A DNA stretch of 64,000 nt from Sanderia malayensis. Its lineage: Eukaryota > Cnidaria > Scyphozoa > Semaeostomeae > Pelagiidae. A program made the translations under genes and the position numbers. The stretch lies in the NCBI GenBank assembly GCA_013076295.1, contig RQOL01000808.1:124001-188000 (forward strand), in the 5' to 3' direction. Position 1 is the stretch's first letter. Each line of letters opens with the position of its first letter. The notes under the pieces were generated by a model. The model had not been told where the DNA came from. It made no database searches and saw only the letters and a program-made list of their open reading frames with translations. This document shows positions 37,502-52,900 of this stretch, one piece after another.

Positions 37502-39618
37502 ACAGCTGAGGCTAAGTAAAATACACATGCATTTGCTTGTTTTCAGTGATATTAACTTTACTGCACACTAATTGCATACGATTCCACGTTATTACAGCGG
37601 AAACTAAGTAAACTACACATGCACTTGCGTGTTTTCAGTGATATTAACGCTACTGCACACTAATGGCACATGAGTCCACTTTATTACAGATAAAACTAAA
37701 TAATATACACATGCATTTCCTTGTTTTCAGTGCTACTAACATTACTGAAAACTAGTTCCACATGAATTTACGTTTTTACAGTTGGAACTAAGTTATATAC
37801 ATCTGCAAGTACTTGTTTTCAGTGATATTAACATTACTGCCCACTAATTGCAGATGAATCCACGTTATTAGTGATGAAACTAAGTAAAATACGCAGGCAT
37901 TTGTTTGTTTTCTTTGCTATTAACATTACTAAACACTAATTGCACATGATTCCACGTTATTAGAGATGAAACTAAGTAAAATACGCATGCCTTTGTTTGT
38001 TTTCATTGCTATTACCATTACTAAACACTAATTGCACATGATTCCAGGTTATTAGAGCTCTAACTAAGTAGGAAAGACAGGCACTTGTGTGTTTCAGTGA
38101 TATTAACACTACTGCACACTAATTGCATATGAATCCACGTTATTACAGCTGAAACTAAGTAAAATACACATGCATTTGCTTGTTTCAGTGATATTAACAT
38201 TACAGCCCACTTATTGCACATGAATCCACGTTATTACAGCTGAAACTAAATAAAATACACATGGATTTGTTTGTTTGCAATGATATTGACATTACTGCAC
38301 ACTAATTGGACATGAATCAACGTTATTACAGCTGAAACTAAGTAAAATACACATGCATTTGCTTCTTTTTAGTGATATTAACATTACTCGAAACTAATTG
38401 CACATGAATCCACGTTGTTACAGCTGAAACTAACTAAATTACGCATGCATTTGTTTGTTTGCATTGATATTGACATTACTGCACACTAATTCGACATGAA
38501 TCAACGTTATTAAAGCTGAAACTAAGTAAAACAAACATGCTTTTGCTTCTTTTCAGTGACTTTAACATTACTGCACACTATCTGCACATGAATCTACGTT
38601 ACTACAGCTAAAAATAGATAAATTAAATATGTATTTGTTTGTTTGCAGTGATATTAACATTACTGCCCACTAGTTGCAGATGAATCCACGTTATTAGTGA
38701 TGAAACTAAGTAAAATACCCAGGCATTTGTTTGTTTTCATTGCTATTAACATTACTAAACACTAATTGCACATGATTCCACGTTATTAGAGCTGAAACTA
38801 ACTTAAATGCACATGCATTTGTTTGTTTGCAGTGATATTAACATTACTGCACACTAATTGCACATGAATCCACGTTATTACAGCTCTAACTAAGTAAGAA
38901 AGACAGGCAACTGCGTGTTTTTAGTGATATTAACACTACTGCACACTAATGGCACATGAGTCCACTTTATGACAGTTGAAAGTAAGTAAAATACACATGC
39001 ATTTGCATGTTTTCAGTGATATTAACATTACTGCAGAGTAATGGCACATGAATCCACGTTGTTACAGATAAGAATAAGTAAAATACACATGCATTTCCGT
39101 GTTTTCAGTGATATTTGCACTACTGCATACTAATTAGATATGAATCCACGTTATTACAGATAAAACTAAATAAAATACACATGCATTTGCTTGTTTTCAG
39201 TGCTACTAACATTACTGAAAAACTAGTTCCACATGAATCTACGTTTTTACAGTTGGAACTAAGTTATATACATCTGCAAGTACTTGTTTTCAGTGATATT
39301 AACATTACTGCCCACTAATTGCACATGAGTCCACTTTATTACAGTTGAAAGTAAGTAAAATACACATGCATTTGCATGTTTTCAGTGATATTAACATTAC
39401 TGCACAGTAATGGCACATGAATCCACGTTATTACAGTTGGAACTAAGTAAAATATACATCCATTTCCTTGTTTTCAGTGATATTAACATTACTGCACACC
39501 AATTGCACAGGAATCCACGTTATTACAGTTGGAACTAAGTAAAATATACATCCATTTCCTTGTTTTCAGTGATATTAACATTACTGCACACCAATTGCAC
39601 ATGATTCCACGTTATTAC
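37502..39618 (+). repeat. Mosaic unit related to 34568-37501
   Basis: Type 1 at 37502 is followed directly by type 3, with type 2 deleted, and 'aacgctactgc' is shared with the previous unit. The 7/17 junction, the 'acagcccacttattgc' monomer (about 38210; also 35270 and 40138), 'agataaattaaatatg' and unit-A types follow. At about 39060 'ttgttacagataagaataag' is a new junction. The junction into 'gagtccacttt' near 39322 repeats that at about 36841, 2481 bp earlier (27 monomers). Confidence 0.75.
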
Positions 39619-39619
39619 A
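39430..39619 (+). repeat. Single-monomer tandem duplicate
   Basis: Two adjacent type-29 monomers both carry the private 'tacatccatttcc' in place of 'tacatgcatttcc', with the mark repeated exactly 92 bp later (39451 and 39543). One monomer has simply been doubled, which is the smallest unequal-exchange event visible in the window. Confidence 0.85.
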
Positions 39620-40690
39620 GCTGAGGCTAACTAAAATACACATGCATTTGTTTGTTTGCAGTGATATTAACATTACTGCACACTAATTGCACATGAATCC
39701 ACGTTATTACAGCGGAAACTAAGTAAACTACACATGCACTTGCGTGTTTTCAGTGATACTAACACTACTGCACACTAATGGCACAAGAGTCCACTTTATT
39801 ACAGATAAAACTAAATAATATACACATGCATTTCCTTGTTTTCAGTGCTACTAACATTACTGAAAAACTAGTTCCACATGAATTTACGTTTTTACAGTTG
39901 GAACTAAGTTATATACATCTGCAAGTACTTGTTTTCAGTGATATTAACATTACTGCCCACTAATTGCAGATGAATCCACGTTATTAGTGATGAAACTAAG
40001 TAAAACACGCAGGCATTTGTTTGTTTTCTTTGCTATTAACATTACTAAACACTAATTGCACATGATTCCACGTTATTAGAGATGAAACTAAGTAAAAGAC
40101 ACATGCATTTGCTTGTTTTCAGTGATATTAACATTACAGCCCACTTTTTGCACATGAATCCACGTTATTACAGCTGAAACTAAATAAAATACACATGGAT
40201 TTGTTTGTTTGCAATGATATTGTCATTACTGCACACTAATTGGACATGAATCAACGTTATTACAGCTGAAACTAAGTAAAATACACATGCATTTGCTTCT
40301 TTTTAGTGATATTAACATTACTCGAAACTAATTGCACATGAATCCACGTTGTTACAGCTGAAACTAACTAAATTACGCATGCATTTGTTTGTTTGCATTG
40401 ATATTGACATTACTGCACACTAATTGGACATGAATCAACGTTATTAAAGCTGAAACTAAGTAAAACAAACATGCATTTGCTTCTTTTCAGTGACTTTAAC
40501 ATTACTGCACACTATCTGCACATGAATCTACGTTACTACAGCTAAAAATAGATAAATTAAATATGTATTTGTTTGTTTGCAGTGATATTAACATTACTGC
40601 CCACTAATTGCAGATGAATCCACGTTATTAGTGATGAAACTAAGTAAAATACCCAGGCATTTGTTTGTTTTCATTGCTATTAACATTACT
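39620..40690 (+). repeat. Mosaic of 29-mer types 1-7 and mixed monomers
   Basis: A type-1/type-2 hybrid ('gctgaggctaactaaaat') starts the segment. Types 3-6 and a type-7 beginning follow. The array then jumps near 40090 into 'acagcccactttttgc' and the mixed monomers also seen at 38190-38700 ('agataaattaaatatg', 'acccaggc'). Confidence 0.75.
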
Positions 40691-43600
40691 AAACACTAAT
40701 TGCACATGAGTCCACGTTACTACAGCAGAAAATAAGTAAAATACACATGCATTTGCGTGTTTTCAGTGATATTTGCACTACTGCATACTAATTGGATATG
40801 AATCCAGGTTATTACAGATAAAACTAAATAAAATACACATGCATTTGCTTGTTTTCAGTGCTACTAACAGTACTGGAAAACTAGTTCCACATGAATCTAC
40901 GTCTTCACAGTTGGAACTAAGTTATATACATCTGCATGTACTTGTTTTCAGTGATATTAACATGACTGCCCACTAATTGAAGATGAATCCACGTTATTAG
41001 TGATGAAACTAAGTAAAATACACATGCATTTGCTTGTTTTCAGTGATATTCACATTACTGCTCACTAATTGCAGATGAATCCACGTTACTACAGATAAGA
41101 ATAAGTAAATTACACATGCATTTCCGTGTTTTCAGTGATATTTGCATTACTGCATACTAATTAGATATGAATCCACGTTATTACAGATAAAACTAAATAA
41201 AATACACATGCATTTGCTTGTTTTCAGTGCTACTAACATTACTGAAAAACTAGATCCACATGAGTCTACGTTTTTACAGTTGGAACTAAGTTATATACAT
41301 CTGCATGTACTTGTTTTCAGTGATATTAACATTACTGCACACTAATTGCACATGAATCAACGTTATTACAGCTGAAACTAAGTAAAATACACATGCATTT
41401 GCTTTTTTTTAGTGATATTAACATTACTCGAAACTAATTGCCCATGAATCCACGTTACTACAGCTGAAACTAAGTAAAATACACATGCATTTGCGTGTTT
41501 TCAGTGATATTAACATTACTCCACACTAATTGCAGATGAATCCACGTTGTTACAGCTGAAACGAAGTGAAATACACATGCATTTGCTTGTTTTCAGTGAT
41601 ATTAACATTACTCCACACTAATTGCACATGAGTCCACGTTACTACAGCAGAAAATAAGTAAAATACACATGCATTTGCGTGTTTTCAGTGATATTTGCAC
41701 TACTGCATACTAATTGGATATGAATCCAGGTTATTACAGATAAAACTAAATAAAATACACATGCATTTTGCTTGTTTTCAGTGCTACTAACAGTACTGGA
41801 AAACTAGTTCCACATGAATCTACGTCTTCACAGTTGGAACTAAGTTATATACATCTGCATGTACTTGTTTTCAGTGATATTAACATGACTGCCCACTAAT
41901 TGAAGATGAATCCACGTTATTAGTGATGAAACTAAGTAAAATACACATGCATTTGCTTGTTTTCAGTGATATTCACATTACTGCTCACTAATTGCAGATG
42001 AATCCACGTTACTACAGATAAGAATAAGTAAAATACACATGCATTTCCGTGTTTTCAGTGATATTTGCACTACTGCATACTAATTAGATATGAATCCACG
42101 TTATTACAGATAAAACTAAATAAAATACACATGCATTTGCTTCTTTTTAGTGATATTAACATTACTGCCCACTAATTGCAGATGAATCCACGTTACTACA
42201 GATAAGAATAAGTAAATTACACATGCATTTCCGTGTTTTCAGTGATATTTGCATTACTGCATACTAATTAGATATGAATCCACGTTATTACAGATAAAAC
42301 TAAATAAAATACACATGCATTTGCTTGTTTTCAGTGCTACTAACATTACTGAAAAACTAGTTCCACATGAATCTACGTTTTAACAGTTGGAACTAAGTTA
42401 TATACATCTGCATGTACTTGTTTTCAGTGATATTAACATAACTGCCCACTAATTGCAGATGAATCCACGTTATTAGAGATGGAACTAAGTAAAATACGCA
42501 TGCATTTGTCTGTTTCCATTGCTATTAACATTACTAAACACTAATTGCACTCGATTCCACGTTATTAGAGCTGAAAATAAGTAAAATACATATGCATTTG
42601 TTTGTTTGCAGTGTTATTGACATTACTGCACACTAATTGCACATGAATCAACGTTATTACAGCTGAAACTAACTAAATTACGGATGCATTTGTTTGTTTG
42701 CAGTGATATTGACATTACTGCACACTAATTGGACATGAATCAACGTTATTACAGATAAAACTAAATAAAATACACATGCATTTGCTTGTTTTCAGTGCTA
42801 CTAACATTACTCCACACTAATTGCAGATGAATCCACGTTGTTACAGCTGAAACGAAGTAAAATACACATGCATTTGCTTGTTTTCAGTGATATTAACATT
42901 ACTCCACACTAATTGCACATGAATCCACGTTACTACAGCAGAAAATAAGTAAAAAACACATGCATTTGCATGTTTTCAGTGATGTTAACATTACTCCAAA
43001 CTAATTGCAGATGAATCCACGTTGTTACAGCTGAAACGAAGTAAAATACACATGCATTTGCTTGTTTTTAGGGATATTAACATTACTCCACGCTAATTGC
43101 ACATGAATCCACGTTACTACAGCAGAAAATAAGTAAAATACACATGCATTTGCGTGTTTTCAGTGATATTTGCACTACTGCATACTAATTGGATATGAAT
43201 CCAGGTTATTACAGATAAAACTAAATAAAATACACATGCATTTGCTTGTTTTCAGTGCTACTAACAGTACTGGAAAACTAGTTCCACATGAATCTACGTC
43301 TTCACAGTTGGAACTAAGTTATATACATCTGCATGTACTTGTTTTCAGTGATATTAACATTACTGCCCACTAATTGCAGATGAATCCACGTTATTAGTGA
43401 TGAAACTAAGTAAAATACCCAGGCATTTGTTTGTTTCATTGCTATTAACATTACTAAACCACTAATTGCACATGATCCACGTTATTAGAGCCGAAACTAA
43501 CCAAAATATACATGCTTTTGTTTGTTTGCAGTGATATTAACATTACTGCACACTAATTGGACTTGAATTGACGTTATTAACAGCTGAAACTAACTAAATT

Positions 43601-43853
43601 AAACCATGCATTTGTTTGTTTGCAGTGATATTAACATTACTGCACACTTATTGCACCTGAATCCACGTTATTACAGTAAAACTAAATAAATACACATGCA
43701 ATTGCTTGTTTTCAGTGACATTAACATTACTGCACACTTATTGTACATGAATCCATGTTGTTACAGCTGAAACTATTAAAATACATATGGATTTGTTTGT
43801 TGGCAGTGATATTAACATTACTACACACTAATTGCACATGAATCCACGTTATT
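40691..43853 (+). repeat. Unit-A monomers with nested 10- and 12-monomer duplications
   Basis: The 'ggatatg' dimer occurs at about 40790, 41710 and 43190. The private 'aacatgactgcc' is repeated 923 bp apart (40959 and 41882, 10 monomers). The private 'aagtaaattacac' is repeated 1107 bp apart (about 41103 and 42210, 12 monomers). The second copy has therefore gained two further monomers. After 43430 the order follows unit A toward its end ('gccgaaactaacc', 'atatggatttg'). A few single-base changes cluster at about 43430-43970. Confidence 0.8.
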
Positions 43854-46800
43854 ACAGCTTAAACTAAGTATGAAAGACAGGCATTTGCGTGTTTTCAGTG
43901 ATATTAACACTACCCGCACACTATTTGCACATGAATCCACGTTATTACAGATGCCACTAACTAAAATACACCATGCATGTGCTTGTTTTAATTAATATTA
44001 ACAATGCTAAACCCTAATTGCACATGAATCCACGTTGTTACAGCTGAAACGAAGTAAAATACACATGCATTTGTTTGTTTCGGTGACATTAACATTACTG
44101 CACACTTATTGCACATGAATGCACGTTATTACAGCTGAAACTAAGTAAAGCACACATGCATTTGCTTCTTTTCAGTGATTTTAACATTACTGCACACTAT
44201 TTGCACATGAATCTACGTTAATACAGTTGAAACTAATTAAAATACACATGCATTTGCTTGTTTTCAGTGATAATAACATTATTGCACACTAATTGCACAT
44301 GAATCCACGTTATTAGAGCTGAAAACTAACTAAAATAGACATGCATTTGTTTGTTTGCATTGATATTACATTACTGCACACAATTGCACATGAATCCACG
44401 TTATTACAGCTCTAACTAAGTAAGAAAGACAGGCACTTGCGTGTTTCAGTGATATTAACACTACTGCACACTAATGGCACATGAGTCCACTTTATGACAG
44501 TTGAAAGTAAGTAAAATACACATGCATTTGCATGTTTTCAGTGATATTAACATTACTGCAGAGTAATGGCACATGAATCCACGTTGTTACAGCAGAAACT
44601 AACTGAATTACACATGCATTTGCTTGTTTTCAGTGATATTAACCTTACTGCACACTAATTGGACATGAATCAACGTTATTACAGCTGAAACTAAGTAAAA
44701 CTTGTATGCATTTCCTTCTTTTCAGTAATTTTAACATTACTGCACACTATTTGCACATGAATCTACGTTATTACAGTTGGAACTAAGTAAAATATACATG
44801 CATTTGCTTGTTTTCAGTGATATTAACATTACTGCACACTAATTGGACATGAATCAACGTTATTACAGCTGAAACTAAGTAAAATACACATGCATTGGTT
44901 TGTTTGCAGTGATATTAACATTACTGAACACTAATTGCACATGAATCCACGTTATTACAGTTGAAACTAACTAAAATACACATGCATTTGTTTGTTTGCA
45001 GTGATATTAACATTACTGCACACTAATTGGACATGAATCAACGTTATTACAGCTGAAACTAAGTAAAGCACACATGCATTTGCTTCTTTTCAGTGATTTT
45101 AACATTACTGCACACTATTTGCACATGAATCTACGTTAATACAGTTGAAACTAACTAAAATACACATGCATTTGTTTGTTTGCAGTGATATTAACCTTAC
45201 TGCACACTAATTGGACATGAATCAACGTTATTACAGCTGAAACTAAGTAAAATACACATGCATTGGTTTGTTTGCAGTGATATTAACATTACTGAACACT
45301 AATTGCACATGAATCCACGTTATTACAGCTCTAACTAAGTAAGAAAGACAGGCACCTGCGTGTTTTCATTGCTATTAACACTACGGCACACTAATTGGAC
45401 ATGAATCAACGTTATTACAGCTGAAACTAAGTAAAATACACATGCATTTGCTTGTTTTCAGTGATATTAACATTACTGCACACTAATTGGACATGAATCA
45501 ACGTTATTACAGCTGAAACTAAGTAAAACTTGCATGCATTTGCTTCTTTTCATTGATTTTAACACTACTGCATACTTATTGCACATGAGTCCACTTTATT
45601 ACAGCTGAAACCAAGTAAAATACACATGCATTTGCTTGTTTCCATTGCTATTAACATTACTAAACACTAATTGCACATGATTCCACGTTATTAGAGCTGA
45701 AACTAACTAAAATACCCATGCATTTGTTTGTTTGCAGTGATATTAACATTACTGCACACTAATTGCACATGAATCCACGTTATTACAGCTCTAACTAAGT
45801 AAGAAAGACAGGCACTTGCGTGTTGTCAGTGATATTAACACTACTGCAGACTTATTACACATGAGTCCACTTTATTACAATTGAAAGTAAGGAAAATACA
45901 CATGCATTTGCATGTTTTCATTGATATTAACATTACTGCACAGTAATGGCACATGAATCCACGTTGTTACACCTCAAACTAAGTAAAATACACATGCATT
46001 TGCTTGTTTTCAGTGATATTAACCTTACTGCACACTAATTGGACATGAATCAACGTTATTACAGCTGAAACTAAGTAAAACTTGTATGCATTTGCTTCTT
46101 TTCAGTAATTTTAAAAATTACTGCACACTATTTGCACATGAATCTACGTTATTACAGTTGGAACTAAGTAAAATATACATGCATTTGCTTGTTTTCAGTG
46201 ATATTAACATTACTGCACACCAATTGCACATGAATCAACGTTATTACAGCTGAAACTAAGTAAAATACACATGCATTTGCTTCTTTTTAGTGATATTAAC
46301 ATTACTCGAAACTAATTGCAACATGAATACACGTTATTTCAGCTGAAACTAAGTAAAATACACATGCATTTGCTTGTTTCCATTGCTATTAACATTACTA
46401 AACACTAATTGCACATGATTCCACGTTATTAGAGCTGAAACTAACTAAAATACCCATGCATTTGTTTGTTTGCAGTGATATTAACATTACTGCACACTTA
46501 TTGCACATGAATCCACGTTATTACAGCTCTAACTAAGTAAGAAAGACAGGCACTTGCGTGTTTTCAGTGATATTAACACTACTGCACACTTATTGCACAT
46601 GAGTCCACTTTATTACAGTTGAAAGTAAGTAAAATACATATGCATTTGCATGTTTTCAGTGATATTAACATTACTGCACAGTAATGGCACATGAATCCAC
46701 GTTGTTACAGCAGAAACTAACTGAATTACAAATGCATTTGCTTGTTTTCAGTGATTTTAACCTTACTGCACACTAATTGGACATGAATAACGTTATTACA

Positions 46801-46980
46801 GCTGAAACTAAGTAAAACTTGTATGCATTTGCTTCTTTTCAGTAATTTTAACATTACTGACACTATTTGCACATGAATCTACGTTATTACAGTTGGAACT
46901 AAGTAAAATATACATGCATTTGCTTGTTTTCAGTGATATTAACATTACTGCACACTAATTGCACATGAATCCATGTTATT
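43854..46980 (+). repeat. 34-monomer unit (3127 bp) sharing unit A's start
   Basis: The unit is bounded by the 'acagcttaaa' marker monomer at 43854 and 46981, and its length is 34 x 92 within one base. The first monomers copy the start of unit A, including 'ctaaaccctaa' at 44007. The rest is drawn largely from 29-mer-type monomers (10-13, 14-25, 20-21). It looks like a shortened derivative of unit A formed by internal deletion. The sequence is clean. Confidence 0.82.
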
Positions 46981-49900
46981 ACAGCTTAAACTAAGTATGA
47001 AAGACAGGCATTTGCGTGTTTTCAGTGATATTAACACTACCGCACACTAATTGCACATGAATCCACGTTATTACAGATGCCACTAACTAAAATACACATG
47101 CATGTGCTTGTTTTAATTAATATTAACAATGCTAAACCCTAATTGCACATGAATCCACGTTGTTACAGCTGAAACGAAGTAAAATACACATGCATTTGTT
47201 TGTTTTCGGTGACATTAACATTACTGCACACTTATTGCACATGAATGCACGTTATTACAGCTGAAACTAAGTAAAGCACACATGCATTTGCTTCTTTTCA
47301 GTGATTTTAACATTACTGCACACTATTTGCACATGAATCTACGTTAATACAGTTGAAACTAACTAAAATACACATGCATTTGTTTGTTTGCAGTGATATT
47401 AACCTTACTGCACACTAATTGGACATGAATCAACGTTATTACAGCTGAAACTAAGTAAAATACACATGCCTTGGTTTGTTTGCAGTGATATTAACATTAC
47501 TGAACACTAATTGCGCATGAATCCACGTTATTACAGCTCTAACTAAGTAAGAAAGACAGACACCTGCGTGTTTTCAGTGCTATTAACACTACGGCACACT
47601 AATTGGACATGAATCAACGTTATTACAGCTGAAACTAAGTAAAATACACATGCATTTGCTTGTTTTCAGTGATATTAACATTACTGCACACTAATTGGAC
47701 ATGAATCAACGTTATTACAGCTGAAACTAAGTAAAACTTGCATGCATTTGCTTCTTTTCAGTGATTTTAACACTACTGCATACTTATTGCACATGAGTCC
47801 ACTTTATTACAGCTGAAACCAAGTAAAATACACATGCATTTGCTTGTTTCCATTGCTATTAACATTACTAAACACTAATTGCACATGATTCCACGTTATT
47901 AGAGCTGAAACTAACTAAAATACCCATGCATTTGTTTGTTTGCAGTGATATTAACATTACTGCACACTAATTGCACATGAATCCACGTTATTACAGCTCT
48001 AACTAAGTAAGAAAGACAGGCACTTGCGTGTTTTCAGTGATATTAACACTACTGCAGACTTATTACACATGATTCCACTTTATTACAGTTGAAAGTAAGG
48101 AAAATACACATGCATTTGCATGTTTTCAGCGATATTAACATTACTGCACAGTAATGGCACATGAATCCACGTTGTTACACCTCAAACTAAGTAAAATACA
48201 CATGCATTTGCTTGTTTTCAGTGATATTAACCTTACTGCACACTAATTGGACATGAATCAACGTTATTACAGCTGAAACTAAGTAAAACTTGTATGCATT
48301 TGCTTCTTTTCAGTAATTTTAACATTACTGCACACTATTTGCACATGAATCTACGTTATTACAGTTGGAACTAAGTAAAATATACATGCATTTGCTTGTT
48401 TTCAGTGATATTAACATTACTGCACACCAATTGCACATGAATCAACGTTATTACAGCTGAAACTAAGTAAAATACACATGCATTTGCTTCTTTTTAGTGA
48501 TATTAACATTACTCGAAACTAATTGCACATGAATACACGTTATTTCAGCTGAAACTAAGTAAAATACACATGCATTTGCTTGTTTCCATTGCTATTAACA
48601 TTACTAAACACTAATTGCACATGATTCCACGTTATTAGAGCTGAAACTAACTAAAATACCCATGCATTTGTTTGTTTGCAGTGATATTAACATTACTGCA
48701 CACTTATTGCACATGAGTCCACTTTATTACAGTTGAAAGTAAGTAAAATACACATGCATTTGCATGTTTTCAGTGATATTAACATTACTGCACAGTAATG
48801 GCACATGAATCCACGTTGTTACCCCTCAAACTAAGTAAAATAGACATGCATTTGCTTGTTTTCAGTGATATTAACCTTACTGCACACTAATTGGACATGA
48901 ATCAACGTTATTACAGCTGAAACTAAGTAAAACTTGCATGCATTTGCTTCTTTTCAGTGATTTTAACACTACCGCATACTTATTGCACATGAGTCCACTT
49001 TATTACAGCTGAAACCAAGTAAAATACCCAGGCATTTGTTTGTTTTCATTGCTATTAACATTACTAAACACTAATTGCACTTGATTCCACGTTATTAGAG
49101 CTGAAACTAACTTAAATGCACATGCATTTGTTTGTTTGCAGTGATATTAACATTACTGCACACTAATTGCACATGAATCCACGTTATTACAGCTCTAACT
49201 AAGTAAGAAAGACAGGCACTTGCGTGTTTTCAGTGATGTTAACACTACTGCACACTAATGGCACATGAGTCCACTTTATGACAGTTGAAAGTAAGTAAAA
49301 TACACATGCATTTGCATGTTTTCAGTGATATTAACATTACTGCAGAGTAATGGCACATGAATCCACGTTGTTACAGCAGAAACTAACTGAATTACACATG
49401 CATTTGTTATTTTGCAGTGACATTAACATTACTGCAAACTAATTGCACATGAATCCACGTTATTAAAGCTGAAATTAAATATAATACACATGCACTTGCT
49501 TACTTGCGGTAATATTAACATTACTGAAAAACTAGTTCCACATGAGTCTACGTTTTACAGTTGGAACTAAGTTATATACATCTGCATGTACTTGTTTTCA
49601 GTGATATTAACATTACTGCACACTAATTGCACATGAATCAACGTTATTACAGCTGAAACTAAGTAAAATACACATGCATTTGCTTTTTTTTAGTGATATT
49701 AACATTACTCGAAACTAATTGCCCATGAATCCACGTTACTACAGCTGAAACTAAGTAAAATACACATGCATTTGCGTGTTTTCAGTGATATTAACATTAC
49801 TCCACACTAATTGCAGATGAATCCACGTTGTTACAGCTGAAACGAAGTAAAATACACATGCATTTGCTTGTTTTCAGTGATATTAACATTACTCCACACT

Positions 49901-52900
49901 AATTGCACATGAGTCCACGTTACTACAGCAGAAAATAAGTAAATACACATGCATTTGCGTGTTTTCAGTGATATTTGCACTACTGCATACTAATTGGATA
50001 TGAATCCAGGTTATTACAGATAAAACTAAATAAAATACACATGCATTTGCTTGTTTCAGTGCTACTAACAGTACTGGAAAACTAGTTCCACATGAATCTA
50101 CGTCTTCACAGTTGGAACTAAGTTATATACATCTGCATGTACTTGTTTTCAGTGATATTAACATTACTGCCCACTAATTGAAGATGAATCCACGTTATTA
50201 GTGATGAAACTAAGTAAAATACACATGCATTTGCTTGTTTTCAGTGATATTCACATTACTGCTCACTAATTGCAGATGAATCCACGTTACTACAGATAAG
50301 AATAAGTAAAATACACATGCATTTCCGTGTTTTCAGTGATATTTGCACTACTGCATACTAATTAGATATGAATCCACGTTATTACAGATAAAACTAAATA
50401 AAATACACATGCATTTGCTTCTTTTTAGTGATATTAACATTACTGCCCACTAATTGCAGATGAATCCACGTTACTACAGATAAGAATAAGTAAAATACAC
50501 ATGCATTTCCGTGTTTTCAGTGATATTTGCACTACTGCATACTAATTAGATATGAATCCACGTTATTACAGATAAAACTAAATAAAATACACATGCATTT
50601 GCTTGTTTTCAGTGCTACTAACATTACTGAAAAACTAGTTCCACATGAATCTACGTTTTACAGTTGGAACTAAGTTATATACATCTGCATGTACTTGTTT
50701 TCAGTGATATTAACATTACTGCCCACTAATTGCAGATGAATCCACGTTATTAGAGATGGAACTAAGTAAAATACGCATGCATTTGTCTGTTTCCATTGCT
50801 ATTAACATTACTAAACACTAATTGCACATGATTCCACGTTATTAGAGCTGAAAATAAGTAAAATACGCATGCATTTGTCTGTTTCCATTGCTATTAACAT
50901 TACTAAACACTAATTGCACATGATTCCACGTTATTAGAGCTGAAAATAAGTAAAATACATATGCATTTGTTTGTTTGCAGTGTTATTGACATTACTGCCA
51001 CTAATTGCACATGAATCAACGTTATTACAGGTGAAACTAAGTAAAATACACATGCATTTGCTTTTTTTTAGTGATATTAACATTACTCGAAACTGATTGC
51101 CCATGAATCCACGTTACTACAGCTGAAACTAAGTAAAATACACATGCATTTGCGTGTTTTCAGTGATATTAACATTACTCCACACTAATTGCAGATGAAT
51201 CCACGTTGTTACAGCTGAAACGAAGTAAAATACACATGCATTTGCTTGTTTTCAGTGATATTAACATTACTCCACACTAATTGCACATGAATCCACGTTA
51301 CTACAGCAGAAAATAAGTAAAAAACACATGCATTTGCGTGTTTTCAGTGATGTTAACATTACTCCAAACTAATTGCAGATGAATCCACGTTGTTACAGCT
51401 GAAACGAAGTAAAATACACATGCATTTGCTTGTTTTTAGGGATATTAACATTACTCCAGGCTAATTGCACATGAATCCACGTTACTACAGCAGAAAATAA
51501 GTAAAATACACATGCATTTGCGTGTTTTCAGTGATATTTGCACTACTGCATACTAATTGGATATGAATCCAGGTTATTACAGATAAAACTAAATAAAATA
51601 CACATGCATTTGCTTGTTTTCAGTGCTACTAACAGTACTGGAAAACTAGTTCCACATGAATCTACGTCTTCACAGTTGGAACTAAGTTATATACATCTGC
51701 ATGTACTTGTTTTCAGTGATATTAACATTACTGCCCACTAATTGCAGATGAATCCACGTTATTAGTGATGAAACTAAGTAAAATACCCAGGCATTTGTTT
51801 GTTTTCATTGCTATTAACTTTACTAAACACTAATTGCACATGATTCCACGTTATTAGAGCCGAAACTAACCAAAATACACATGCTTTTGTTTGTTTGCAG
51901 TGATATTAACATTACTGCACACTAATTGGACATGAATTGACGTTATTACAGCTGAAACTAACTAAATTAAACATGCATTTGTTTGTTTGCAGTGATATTA
52001 ACATTACTGCACACTTATTGCACCTGAATCCACGCTATTACAGCAAAACTAAATAAAATACACATGCAATTGCATGTTTTCAGTGATATTAACATTACTG
52101 CAGAGTAATGGCACATGAATCCACGTTGTTACAGCAGAAACTAACTGAATTACACATGCATTTGTTATTTTGCAGTGACATTAACATTACTGCACACTAA
52201 TTGCACATGAATACAAGTTATTTCAGCTGAAACTAAGTAAAATACAGATGCAATTGCTTGTTTCCATTGCTATTAACATTACTAAACACTAATTGCACAT
52301 GATTCCACGTTATTAGAGCTGAAACTAACTAAAATACCCATGCATTTGTTTGTTTGCAGTGATATTAACATTACTGCACACTAATTGCACATGAATCCAC
52401 GTTATTACAGCTCTAACTAAGTAAGAAAGACAGGCACTTGCGTGTTTTCAGTGATATTAACACTACTGCAGACTTATTACACATGAGTCCACTTTATTAC
52501 AGTTGAAAGTAAGGAAATACACATGCATTTGCATGTTTTCAGTGATATTAACATTACTGCACAGTAATGGCACATGAATCCACGTTGTTACACCTCAAAC
52601 TAAGTAAAATACACATGCATTTGCTTGTTTTCAGTGATATTAACCTTACTGCACACTAATTGGACATGAATCAACGTTATTACAGCTGAAACTAAGTAAA
52701 CTTGCATGCATTTGCTTCTTTTCAGTGATTTTAACATTACTGCACCATATTTGCACATGAATCTACGTTATTACAGTTGGAACTAAGTAAATATACATGC
52801 AATTTCCTTGTTTTCAGTGATATTAAATTACTGCACACCAATTGCACATGATTCCACGTTATTACAGCTGAGGCTAAGTAAAATACACATGCATTTGCTT

